Below are positions 56,004 to 63,691 of a stretch of DNA of 64,000 nt, piece after piece; the first letter of the stretch is position 1, and each line of letters starts with the position of its first letter. This DNA comes from Poriferisodalis sp963663635 (lineage in GTDB: Bacteria > Actinomycetota > Acidimicrobiia > Acidimicrobiales > Poriferisodalaceae): contig CAXXMY010000002.1 of NCBI GenBank assembly GCA_963663635.2, positions 117,463 through 181,462 of the forward strand, given 5' to 3'. A program made the position numbers and the translations under genes. The notes under the pieces are model-generated. The model ran no database searches, was not told the DNA's origin, and was given only the letters and a program-made list of their open reading frames with translations.

Positions 56004-57701
56004 ATGACAACCACAGCCAACTCCCGATCAGAAACCCGCCGCCGCGGACGCGAAGCGACGACCGAGTCACCGATTCGACTCATCTGCGACGCCACCCCGG
56101 TCGTCCTCGAATGTGTCCAGGGCCGCTGGATCGTCCGTGACGAGGCAAGCCTTCACGCGGAGCAAACCATGATCCACAACCTCGGGTCCGCATCACGGGG
56201 AGTCGAACGCGCACGGGGGATCAGCAGTGCGCTGAACGCGTGCCTGATCTACCCCGACGAGGCCAGGACACTCAACAGACAGCTCTCGACACTCGACGAT
56301 CTCCGCCCCCAGCACTTCGGCCGCCTCGACAATGAGCAGCGCATCGCCCTGACGCAAGCGTGCGCCCACTTGCGCACCGAGGGCGCGTGGCGGTGGCTGC
56401 TGTGGATGCTGCCCAAACGCCTCGAACCGTCGCTGCGACGTACCTCATGGGTCCTGCCCGGCTGGTTCGGTTGGGAGCTGCCGCACCAGCAGTGGGAATT
56501 CAACTCCAACTTCGCCTGCTGGCTCGACGACGAATTCTGGGAACACATGGCTGCACACCCTGACGAGCGCTTCGCACAGCTCGCTGTCGCCACCGATCCC
56601 AAGGCCGATCCAGCACGCCTGGCAGAGATTGCGTTCTCGAGACACATCGAGATACGCGATCTGGTCGCAGTGAATCCTGCAACGCCTGCTGAGACGCTGG
56701 AGGTCCTGAGCGCCGACGGAGAAGCTCCCAGCAGCCCGCAGCGACTGTGCTTGCGCGTACTGCAGAACTCCAAGACGCCGCCAAAACTGCTCAAGGAGAT
56801 CGCGCGCCACGAATTGGGCAAAGAGCCCTACATGGACTACGAGCCGACCATTCGCGCCTACATCCAATGGGCGGTGCTGCACCCACAGGCTCCCAGTGGG
56901 CTGCTGACCGAGGCGGCCATCGGGCCGCTCACTTCAGCCCGTGAAGACACCGTGACACGCAAGTTCGTCGCCGGCCACTCACGGACGTCTCAGCGAGTAC
57001 TCCGCCTCTTGGCCGAGGACGCTGACCACGAGGTGCGTGCCGAAGTCGCCGCAAACCTGCAATCCCCCGGCGATCTGTTGGCCGTGCTCGGTCAGGATCG
57101 GCGCCGTGAGGTGCGCGTCGCTGCTGCTGCCAACCCCGCAACACCCGCCGAAGTGCTGGAGCGTCTCGCCGACGACAGGGTGCGAAGGGTCCGTACCTGC
57201 GTTGCTGCCAACCACTCGACCCCGACCCGAGTCTTGGACCGGCTCGCGCTCGACAACGACAGCTATGTCGTCGCTGTAGCTGTGTCAAACCCTCACACAA
57301 CGCCGGACATCGCCGACATCGAGCAGCGGCGCCTGTTTGACACAGGCGACGATGCGCGCGCTGCGGCGGCGCGCTGGCGCGATGACACCCCCTCTGATCT
57401 GCTCCGCCGACTCGCCGAAGACCCTGATGTGGAGATGAGACTCTGTGCTGCGGCGCATCCGAACACGCCTCCCGATGTGTTCGAACGACTCTCCGAGGAC
57501 GGCATCGATCGAAGCGATGAAGACCTGCTCCACACCTTGGTGGGCAATCACAGCTGTCCTGGCTCTGTGCACAAGCGAGCATGCTCGGCACTGGGCTTCG
57601 GCCAAGAACGGCCCCCACGGCGCCTTACGCGTGAGGCAGACAACAAACGAGCCGCCCGCAAGCGCGCCAGGCGCGAACGCGCCGCAGCTGCGCTCAGCTG
57701 A
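56004..57701 (+). CDS. LRV/HEAT-like repeat protein D
   Basis: A 565-residue protein of the same family as A, C and E. The N-terminal domain is clear (LICDATPVVLECVQGRWIVRDEASLHAEQTMIHNLG; TEGAWRWLLWMLPKRLEPSLRRTSWVLPGWFGW; FWEHMAAHPDERFAQLAVATDPKADPARLAEIA; DLVAVNPATPAETL). LRV repeats follow (VRAEVAANLQSPGDLLAVLGQDRRREVRVAAAANPATPAEVLERLADDRVRRVRTCVAANHSTPTRVLDRLA). The last ~25 residues are strongly basic (NKRAARKRARRERAAA), which could contact nucleic acid. Its 3' end overlaps the convergent small gene by 8 bases. Confidence 0.8.
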   Translation: MTTTANSRSETRRRGREATTESPIRLICDATPVVLECVQGRWIVRDEASLHAEQTMIHNLGSASRGVERARGISSALNACLIYPDEARTLNRQLSTLDDLRPQHFGRLDNEQRIALTQACAHLRTEGAWRWLLWMLPKRLEPSLRRTSWVLPGWFGWELPHQQWEFNSNFACWLDDEFWEHMAAHPDERFAQLAVATDPKADPARLAEIAFSRHIEIRDLVAVNPATPAETLEVLSADGEAPSSPQRLCLRVLQNSKTPPKLLKEIARHELGKEPYMDYEPTIRAYIQWAVLHPQAPSGLLTEAAIGPLTSAREDTVTRKFVAGHSRTSQRVLRLLAEDADHEVRAEVAANLQSPGDLLAVLGQDRRREVRVAAAANPATPAEVLERLADDRVRRVRTCVAANHSTPTRVLDRLALDNDSYVVAVAVSNPHTTPDIADIEQRRLFDTGDDARAAAARWRDDTPSDLLRRLAEDPDVEMRLCAAAHPNTPPDVFERLSEDGIDRSDEDLLHTLVGNHSCPGSVHKRACSALGFGQERPPRRLTREADNKRAARKRARRERAAAALS

Positions 57702-57912
57702 TTCGATCGTCGCTGTGCTCCGACGGCGCAGGATCGAGCAGCTCGTCGTGCAGCCACGCGAGCTGCTGATCGGCGCGCGGCGGCAGCACCAGCGCCTGCA
57801 GGTCTGCGAGCAGCAATTCGGTCGCTTCTTCTGTTGTCTCAAGGTGATGGATCTCGATCGCGGTGCGCAGCATCTCCTGCGCTGTGAGCGGCAACCAGGA
57901 TGCGGCGCTCAT
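57694..57912 (-). CDS. Small protein resembling the MoxR C-terminal domain
   Basis: A 72-residue protein whose ATG overlaps the LRV E stop (ATGA), so it is translationally coupled to it. The segment ATELLLADLQALVLPPRADQQLAWLHDEL resembles PEALLADPDSLVLPSRDDQKFACLDAV of the MoxR ATPase and PESLLEDPASLRLPLRGDLKLACLRAV of its P-loop-less paralogue. It may be a stand-alone version of that domain or the remains of a full MoxR gene. Position after an LRV gene parallels the LRV A/MoxR-paralogue arrangement. Confidence 0.6.
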   Translation of the reverse strand: MSAASWLPLTAQEMLRTAIEIHHLETTEEATELLLADLQALVLPPRADQQLAWLHDELLDPAPSEHSDDRIS

Positions 57913-59165
57913 GGTGTCTCTCCGCGAGCGCCTGTCGGAATCGAGGTCGCACCCATACACGCAGCGGCTGCAGCGCGTCGTACTTCCGGGACGGCGTCAA
58001 CTGCGAGGCGTTCCAGCAGCGACGGCCCTGTCCGAGGGTTCGTGGCGACCGCGGCGCGCACCGCCCGGTGAGCATCCCCGCCAAGGGAGTCGAGCAGCGG
58101 CGCAGGCGTCGAAGGATTGCCAGCTACGGCAGCGCGGACCTCCGTTGTGAGGTCGTGGGCGAGTGCTTCGAGCACTCGCGCCGGCGACCGAGTCAACTGC
58201 CCGATGACGACCCGAACTCTCGAGTCGCCGCGCGATGCCAGATCACGCAGAAGCCGCCTGGGGGCACAGGGGTGCCGGACAGCCCAGATTTTCTGGATTG
58301 CCGCCGTTGAACCGTTGGGCCATGGCTGGTCGATGTAGTCATCATCAACCGGGGCGGTTGCGGCTGCATCCACGACACCCGCCGGAGTGGATGGGTTCTG
58401 CAGCACCCTTAGCCGCACACGAATCTCGTCAAGGCAGAACGGGCGTTTCCTGCAGCTGAGGTACTCCAGTGCCTCGAGCGGCGTGGAAGGATTCACCGCC
58501 ACCAGATCGCGGATCGTCTGGTCACGGTGATCGATCAGTTCCTCTACGAGGTCCGGGCTGGCTTCAGGATCCGTCGCGACAGCGAGATCCCTAAATCGCA
58601 CGTCGGGGTGAGCTGCCATGGCATCGAAGAACCCAGTACCGAGACGTTGCACGAGCGTCTCGTCAAACTCCCAATGGGTATCGACTGTCCAGCTGTGTCG
58701 ACCCGGCGGCATCCACGGGGTGCGTCGCAGCGACGGCTCGAGCCGCTTGGCAAGCACCCAAGCCAAGAACTCCCAAGCGGCGTCGCTGCCCAATTGCGCG
58801 CACATCACAGTCAGCGCATCCCGCTCGTTGCGCCGCAGCTTGCTGTATCGGTGAGACCGTCTGGCGGGGAGCACTGCTAGGCGGCGCGTCCAAGTACCGG
58901 TGTCGTCCGGGCTGATGAGACCTGCGTTTAGTGCCGCGGCCACGCCGCGGGCGCGTTCCAGTGTCTCGCTGGGACGACCCAGCTTCTCCAGCAGCGCCAA
59001 CTCGGCTGCAACCGAGTCCTCGTCGAACACGGCCCAGCCACCGTCGCGGCAGTGGAGCTCAACACCGAATCCGTCCGCTGCCAACCGGAGTCGGAGATCC
59101 TCCTTCGGACGCGCTGCTGTTCCCGGAGGACGTACGGGTGGCGGCAGCTCGTCGGTCGCGGTCAT
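57909..59165 (-). CDS. LRV/HEAT-like repeat protein E
   Basis: A 418-residue family member: N-terminal domain VELHCRDGGWAVFDEDSVAAELALLEKLG, SDAAWEFLAWVLAKRLEPSLRRTPWMPPG, WEFDETLVQRLGTGFFDAMAAHPDVRFRDLAVATDPEASP and DLVAVNPSTPLEALEYL; then LRV repeats (VRAAVAGNPSTPAPLLDSLGGDAHRAVRAAVATNPRTGPSLLERLA). ATG 59165 lies 29 bases after the shared motif; other in-frame ATGs at 59174 and 59195 would break the spacing, the latter lying over the motif itself. A small MoxR-like protein is ATGA-coupled downstream. Confidence 0.8.
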   Translation of the reverse strand: MTATDELPPPVRPPGTAARPKEDLRLRLAADGFGVELHCRDGGWAVFDEDSVAAELALLEKLGRPSETLERARGVAAALNAGLISPDDTGTWTRRLAVLPARRSHRYSKLRRNERDALTVMCAQLGSDAAWEFLAWVLAKRLEPSLRRTPWMPPGRHSWTVDTHWEFDETLVQRLGTGFFDAMAAHPDVRFRDLAVATDPEASPDLVEELIDHRDQTIRDLVAVNPSTPLEALEYLSCRKRPFCLDEIRVRLRVLQNPSTPAGVVDAAATAPVDDDYIDQPWPNGSTAAIQKIWAVRHPCAPRRLLRDLASRGDSRVRVVIGQLTRSPARVLEALAHDLTTEVRAAVAGNPSTPAPLLDSLGGDAHRAVRAAVATNPRTGPSLLERLAVDAVPEVRRAAAAACMGATSIPTGARGETP

Positions 59166-59182
59166 GGCTGTCATCGTCACAC

Positions 59183-59194
59183 TGGGCTGTGACA
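59183..59194 (-). promoter_or_regulatory. Shared motif TGTCACAGCCCA upstream of LRV E
   Basis: On the minus strand it begins exactly 29 bases before the ATG at 59165. A second TGTGAC half-site follows within the 17-base gap (GTGTGACGATG). Confidence 0.7.
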
Positions 59195-59248
59195 CGCCAC
59201 CTCGGCCGCTGAGGGAATCCGATTCGGCCGGGATCCGCGAGCGGCGCT

Positions 59249-59791
59249 TCAGTGCTCAGCGGTACAGGCTGCGGCGTTGATGACTTCGCGAAGCCAGTCG
59301 CGCTGGCGCGGGCCTAAACAATCCTCAGGGAAGACCGATCGCACGAGCTCGTCGATCTCTTCGACGGCGCGGATGCCGGTGAGCTCCACGAGCCGGCGGA
59401 CGTCGCTGATGTCGGTTCGCCGCGCGGCGCGGGCCTTCATCGCGAGCATGTGCTGGGCGCTGGCCGCTGTCACCACGAGCCCCGGGTGTTCGAGCACGAC
59501 CTTGCCCTGTCGAAGCTCAGGTGGCGGCATGTAGGGCGTCGCTTGTTCGTTGAGCCATGTCGTCGGCCAGCCGCGTTCGCGGGCGATGCACGCCGCCTGC
59601 TCAGTCACGATCTCGTAGCCATCGACGATGGCGACGTCGATGGCGCGAGTGGCGTGGTCCGCGCCGTGCGCGAGGACCATCGCGGCGCCTCCCACCACAT
59701 ACAGCTGGGCGCTGCTGCCGTGCCGTGCGATGCGCTCGGCGAGGTCTTCGAGGGCGGAGCGGATGTCCGTCGCGTCGAGCAGCATCACCAT
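59249..59791 (-). CDS. DUF6036-like nucleotidyltransferase
   Basis: A 180-residue minimal nucleotidyltransferase. The pattern LYVVGGAAMVLAHGADHATRAIDVAI fits the GG...R.T.DID motif of DUF6036/AbiEii-like enzymes, and LAMKARAARRTDISDVRRLVELTG is the usual C-terminal region. One of the two active-site acids is replaced: AID where most have DID or DVD, so activity is uncertain. It follows the gene at 59,801-60,196 by 9 bases; such pairs behave as toxin-antitoxin-like units in many genomes. Confidence 0.78.
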   Translation of the reverse strand: MVMLLDATDIRSALEDLAERIARHGSSAQLYVVGGAAMVLAHGADHATRAIDVAIVDGYEIVTEQAACIARERGWPTTWLNEQATPYMPPPELRQGKVVLEHPGLVVTAASAQHMLAMKARAARRTDISDVRRLVELTGIRAVEEIDELVRSVFPEDCLGPRQRDWLREVINAAACTAEH

Positions 59792-59800
59792 GATGCCGCC

Positions 59801-60196
59801 TCAGACGACTGTGAGTTCGTCACGGGGAAACCAGATGCCGTGAGCGCGAAATAACTGGGGGGTAGTCATGACGGTCCGAGCGCGGTCGAACGCGAAGCAC
59901 CCGCCCGCGAACCAGAAGCTGCCCAGGTAGCGGCCCGGCTTCTGTGTCCAAGCCGGAACGGCAAGCTTGTGCTCGGTGCAAAGATGCTCCGCGTACGCAG
60001 CGCAGAACGCGTCCCACCGATCATCGATGCTCTCCGGTTCCGCTGCGACGAGCGATCGCCGTCGATGCAGGTGCGCGCTATGCCAGACCATGCCGAAGTC
60101 GTGCAGCAGCAAACGCAGCCGAGTCTCGTCGTCATTGGCGCGCATTGCCGGCACATAGTCCGCCAACTCCGACTCGCATGGGCTGATTGCTTTCAT
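59801..60196 (-). CDS. Hypothetical partner of the nucleotidyltransferase
   Basis: A 131-residue protein of no named family (ETRLRLLLHDFGMVWHSAHLHRRRSL; DDRWDAFCAAYAEHLCTEHKLAVPAWTQ; YLGSFWFAGGCFAFDRARTVMTTPQLFRAHGIWFPRDEL). ATG 60196 begins before the conserved-looking SELADYV. It is directly upstream of the DUF6036-like gene on the same strand; proteins ending in ..P..F..H.I.FPR.EL are common partners of such nucleotidyltransferases, so it is plausibly the antitoxin. Confidence 0.6.
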   Translation of the reverse strand: MKAISPCESELADYVPAMRANDDETRLRLLLHDFGMVWHSAHLHRRRSLVAAEPESIDDRWDAFCAAYAEHLCTEHKLAVPAWTQKPGRYLGSFWFAGGCFAFDRARTVMTTPQLFRAHGIWFPRDELTVV

Positions 60197-60317
60197 GCGG
60201 TTGCCGCCTCCGAGACAGCGAGGCAACACACCGGGTGCCGCGCAGCGGTCGTCTCCGCGTCGCGCTGGAGTGCGGACAGTCTGCACTCTGCCGACGGGAT
60301 CGCCACCTGATTGCCGT

Positions 60318-60492
60318 TCATGGCCCACCGACGCACAGGAGGGCAGCGGCTCGATGGCCAACCGCGAGCGCGCGTCGGACGACCGTTGCCGGGTCGCTCG
60401 CCAAGTCCGCCCGCACATCAGGAGGTGCGGTGGGGTTGGTTGCCACAGCGGCGCGCACCACGAAATCCGTTCCTCTTGTGTCACACCCCCCA
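60318..60492 (-). pseudogene. LRV repeat gene remnant
   Basis: The minus-strand frame reads DFVVRAAVATNPTAPPDVRADLASDPATVVRRALAVGHRAAALL, about two LRV repeats ending at a stop at 60318. There is no N-terminal domain. The fragment begins right at a copy of the shared motif (60477-60488), here in the opposite orientation. It looks like the 3' end of a sixth LRV gene whose front was removed by recombination at the motif. Confidence 0.65.
60477..60488 (+). promoter_or_regulatory. Shared motif TGTCACACCCCC upstream of phosphoesterase 2
   Basis: The motif (followed by a sixth C) lies 104 bases before ATG 60581 of the second phosphoesterase gene, so the 29-base rule is not met. On its other side it borders the LRV remnant. 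Confidence 0.55.
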
Positions 60493-60580
60493 TCTACGTT
60501 GCCGAAACGGCCGCGACACTGCGGTCTTGTTCGGAAGATCCTGGGCGCCATGTGTGCCTGGGCTTCCCAGAGGACACGTC

Positions 60581-61330
60581 ATGTTCGAATGGAATCCGTA
60601 TGAGTTCACGACCCAGCAAAGCTGGGACGACGTGACGGAGCTGTCATCTGAGCGTGTCCAGGAGGTGCTTGTCGTGGGGGACATTCATGGCACCAAGGCG
60701 CATCTGACCACGGCGATCGACCTCGCCGTCGATCTCGATGTCGGAGCGATCGTGCAGGTCGGCGACTTCTGGCTCTCGGATCGTCACGGAGCCCTGCATC
60801 GCTCCAAGCAAGCCGTGATCGCGACGCGCCGACCGCTTCACCTCGGCGGGTCGCTGTGGTGGGCGTGGCGCGGCAGTGTCTGGAACTGGGACGGCCTGCG
60901 ATGCGTCGCGTTCGGCGGAGCGGTGTCACCGGACCGCCGCAATCCCGCCGTGCGCGGCTGGCGCTGGCCTCGAGAAGCAGCTACCCGAGACGATCTGAAT
61001 CGGTTCCTCGCCAACGTCGACTCGGAGCTTGGCGGAACCCTCGACGTTCTGTTCACCCACGACGCCCCCGCACAAGTCAGGAATCTCAAAGGAGGCATGC
61101 GCGGCATTCCCTTGGAAACATGGCAGGCGATCAACCAGATGCGCCTGCTGCTCGCCGAAGCTGTCGACCGCGCACAGCCGCGTCTAGTGATCCGCGGCCA
61201 CTGGCACCGCTCCCACCGCGAACGGATCAGTGCAGCTACCGAATCAGTCGGGCTCGCCAATGACGGGCGCCGCCACTACCTCGCGTGGCTCACCGCCGAT
61301 CCCGAGCTGCACGTGTCCTACATGACATGA
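60581..61330 (+). CDS. Calcineurin-like metallophosphoesterase 2, atypical
   Basis: A 249-residue phosphoesterase-fold protein: VVGDIHGTK (GDxHG), VQVGDFW (GD), FTHDAP and IRGHWHRSH (GHxH). The GNH(D/E) motif expected in the middle is not present; the corresponding place reads LHLGGSLWWAW, so catalytic activity is doubtful or changed. ATG 60581 is 5 residues before the first conserved part. The next gene follows after 36 bases and is probably co-transcribed. Confidence 0.78.
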   Translation: MFEWNPYEFTTQQSWDDVTELSSERVQEVLVVGDIHGTKAHLTTAIDLAVDLDVGAIVQVGDFWLSDRHGALHRSKQAVIATRRPLHLGGSLWWAWRGSVWNWDGLRCVAFGGAVSPDRRNPAVRGWRWPREAATRDDLNRFLANVDSELGGTLDVLFTHDAPAQVRNLKGGMRGIPLETWQAINQMRLLLAEAVDRAQPRLVIRGHWHRSHRERISAATESVGLANDGRRHYLAWLTADPELHVSYMT

Positions 61331-61366
61331 GCGATCTCGTAACGACAACATCGAAGGAGGAAAACG

Positions 61367-61831
61367 ATGAGCGGGAACAGCTCCCAGCACGAAGACACCG
61401 AGACGCTTGAGTTTGAGGTGCCCGGACCCGACACACCTGAAGGCGCGTTGTGGCGGAAGCTGCTGGCTGACGCGAGCCCTCCCTATATCTACGCCCGCGA
61501 GGGCGTGACGCTCATGCACCAAGGCCAGTCCGACTCGCTGGCACGGCCCGAACCGAACCGAAGAAACCACAGAGCCGTGAACTACCAAGTCGGCTCGTGG
61601 GCCGTTGACTCGCTCGCCAACAGCGACCCGGAGATCCGCCGCGCAGCAGCGGAGGCGCTGGAAGCGGTGCTGTCATACGAGAATCCCATTCTCGCTCAAA
61701 AATGGGCCCTGTACGAGGGGAGCACATTTGCGTTCTTGTGCACGTTCTCCCCAGCGGAGACTGTCCGGATCCTCGGTCGCCGCTTCGCCAGCCTGGTGCC
61801 CGCCATCCAACAAGAGCTCTCCCAACCGTGA
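61367..61831 (+). CDS. Hypothetical protein downstream of phosphoesterase 2
   Basis: A 154-residue protein with a strong ribosome site (GAAGGAGG). No family is recognised. The N-terminal part is acidic; the middle SWAVDSLANSDPEIRRAAAEALEAVLSYENP resembles a single HEAT-like helix pair, and VRILGRRFASLVPAIQQEL is a C-terminal helix. It probably acts with phosphoesterase 2. Confidence 0.65.
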   Translation: MSGNSSQHEDTETLEFEVPGPDTPEGALWRKLLADASPPYIYAREGVTLMHQGQSDSLARPEPNRRNHRAVNYQVGSWAVDSLANSDPEIRRAAAEALEAVLSYENPILAQKWALYEGSTFAFLCTFSPAETVRILGRRFASLVPAIQQELSQP

Positions 61832-61906
61832 GGCTTCTGCAAGGTGTTCGGTCAGCGCCTCAGCTGGACGCGGGAGTTCGGCATCGGAGCGGCAACGCCG
61901 CGAAGG

Positions 61907-63499
61907 CTAGAAGTAGTCTCGGAATCCGCCGAGCTCCGCACCGGTGAGCCGCTTGTGCAATGACAGGGCCCGGGACTCGGTGAGCGATGCGACGTAGTCG
62001 GCTGCCGTGCGGATCCGTGCGAGAGCCGGGTCCTGGAGGCCGCTGCCGCTCTGGTCGATGACTTGGCGGTAGAAGGCCGGCAGGAGCTGGGTGTCGTCAT
62101 GGCAGATGCTCACCAGATCTTTGATGATGCGCCGCTGGCCTGCTCTTTGAGTGACGAGACTGGGCGACTCGATCACGTAGACGCGCAGTAGCTCCTTCAG
62201 CAGCTCGCACTCGTCGCGCAGCTGTCTGCAAACTTCCTCGCTGGGGTCAAGCGCCAGCTCGCCTAAGTGAAGCATCGGCGCGCCTCCCGAACTCACGTCG
62301 ACGTGCTGAACGAAGCGCTCGATGAGCTGGCTCGTCCTGGCTTGAGACATTCGACGGTCTTGTGCTGTGTCGGCGTACGGACCCGCGACGGCCAGGCCTG
62401 TCGCGCGCTCGGCCAAGCGGGCGCGCACAGCGTCGATGCCCAGATGGACCTCCGATTCGCTCATGTGGTCATATCCGTCTCGACTGCCCCACCTAACGGC
62501 GACCAGCTGGCGGAATTTCTCCCATTCGGGTTCGGTGCCTCGCGCACCCCCGGGGTGTGTTGCTCCGCCGAAGAGCAGGTGCAGCGGAATCATCCCGGCT
62601 CGGTAGAAGTCGTCGACGTCGTGCACCGAGTAGGTGACATCGTCGCACCAGTCCATGAGCTGACACTCGAAGCTCCGGGACGCGTCGGCGCCGATCTCCG
62701 CTCCGGTCTGTTTCCGTGCCCATCTCAGCGCAGCAATGTCGCTGCCGTCCTCAACATCAGCGCCGTACGCGCCCCATTTCTGCGCAGCGAACCGGCTTCG
62801 GCTCCACGGGTACTTGCTGATCGCGTCCATCGATGCCGCGCACAGATCGAGACCGATCCAGAGCTCCGACGCCGTGTCGCCGCCGGTCTCCTCGACGCCG
62901 AGACGCTTCTGCGCGAGCCGGGTCACGATCCTGAACGACTGCGGGTTGCCCTCGAAACCGCTGACCACCGCTGCAGCCTCAAGAGCCGACTTGCCGACGA
63001 CGCTGCCCGCATTCCGCGAGGATGAGACCGAGCCCGGTCCCGCAACACCTGCGCCTTCGTCGGCATTCACACCGAGCGCGGCGCAGACCAGCTCATCCAC
63101 GCACTCGTTGAGCACCCGCTCGCCGTTGTGCCCGAACGGGGGATGCCCGAGGTCGTGCGCCAAGCAGGCGAACTCGACCAAATCCGGATCCGGAGCACTA
63201 GCACGGCCATGATCGACGGACTGTGGGACGTGACGTGCCCGCAGACGCTCCGCGAGGCGCCGGCCGAGCTGCGCGACCTTCAAGCTGTGGGTCAGGCGAT
63301 TGTGGAACTCGCCTGTCTCGGTGCTGGCAACCACCTGGCTCTTGCCGGCCAGGCTCCGGAAAGCGTCGCAGTAGATCAGCCGATCACGGTCCCTCGCGAA
63401 CGAAGACCGTCCCTCGTCGTCGGGTCCGCTTGACGTGCCGGATCGGCGAGCGAACGCCCCGGCGGAATAGGCAGCTGACCCTGCTCCGTTGACACCCAT
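61907..63499 (-). CDS. dGTPase-like HD-domain triphosphohydrolase
   Basis: A 530-residue HD-domain protein of the deoxyguanosinetriphosphate triphosphohydrolase family, which splits dNTPs into nucleoside and triphosphate. Motifs: FRSLAGKSQV, FHNRLTHSLKVAQLGRRL (first His), CLAHDLGHPPFGHNGE (HD) and DWCDDVTYSVHDVDDF. Family members deplete dNTPs and some protect against phage, which fits its place among other defence-type genes. ATG 63499 starts the conserved region; an extension to GTG 63631 is possible. It is divergent from the PP2C gene across a motif-containing promoter region. Confidence 0.87.
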   Translation of the reverse strand: MGVNGAGSAAYSAGAFARRSGTSSGPDDEGRSSFARDRDRLIYCDAFRSLAGKSQVVASTETGEFHNRLTHSLKVAQLGRRLAERLRARHVPQSVDHGRASAPDPDLVEFACLAHDLGHPPFGHNGERVLNECVDELVCAALGVNADEGAGVAGPGSVSSSRNAGSVVGKSALEAAAVVSGFEGNPQSFRIVTRLAQKRLGVEETGGDTASELWIGLDLCAASMDAISKYPWSRSRFAAQKWGAYGADVEDGSDIAALRWARKQTGAEIGADASRSFECQLMDWCDDVTYSVHDVDDFYRAGMIPLHLLFGGATHPGGARGTEPEWEKFRQLVAVRWGSRDGYDHMSESEVHLGIDAVRARLAERATGLAVAGPYADTAQDRRMSQARTSQLIERFVQHVDVSSGGAPMLHLGELALDPSEEVCRQLRDECELLKELLRVYVIESPSLVTQRAGQRRIIKDLVSICHDDTQLLPAFYRQVIDQSGSGLQDPALARIRTAADYVASLTESRALSLHKRLTGAELGGFRDYF

Positions 63500-63639
63500 G
63501 CGCTGCACACCTTCGCTGCGACCGAGCAGGAATCGTCCGCTCAGACTGGCTTCGCCGCTGAACGGACATCTTGGCGATGCGCGCGGCGGCGCGCAAGACC
63601 CCAGCGGATGCCGAGACGCCACGAAACCCACTTCTTGTG

Positions 63640-63651
63640 TGTCACACCCCC
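63640..63651 (+). promoter_or_regulatory. Shared motif TGTCACACCCCC upstream of PP2C
   Basis: Located 52 bases before ATG 63692 of the PP2C gene. The spacing is longer than at the LRV genes by 23 bases, so translation may start further from the transcript start here. Confidence 0.6.
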
Positions 63652-63691
63652 TCGGTACGGTCGCAGCAGCACTCCAGAACGGTCATCAGCC

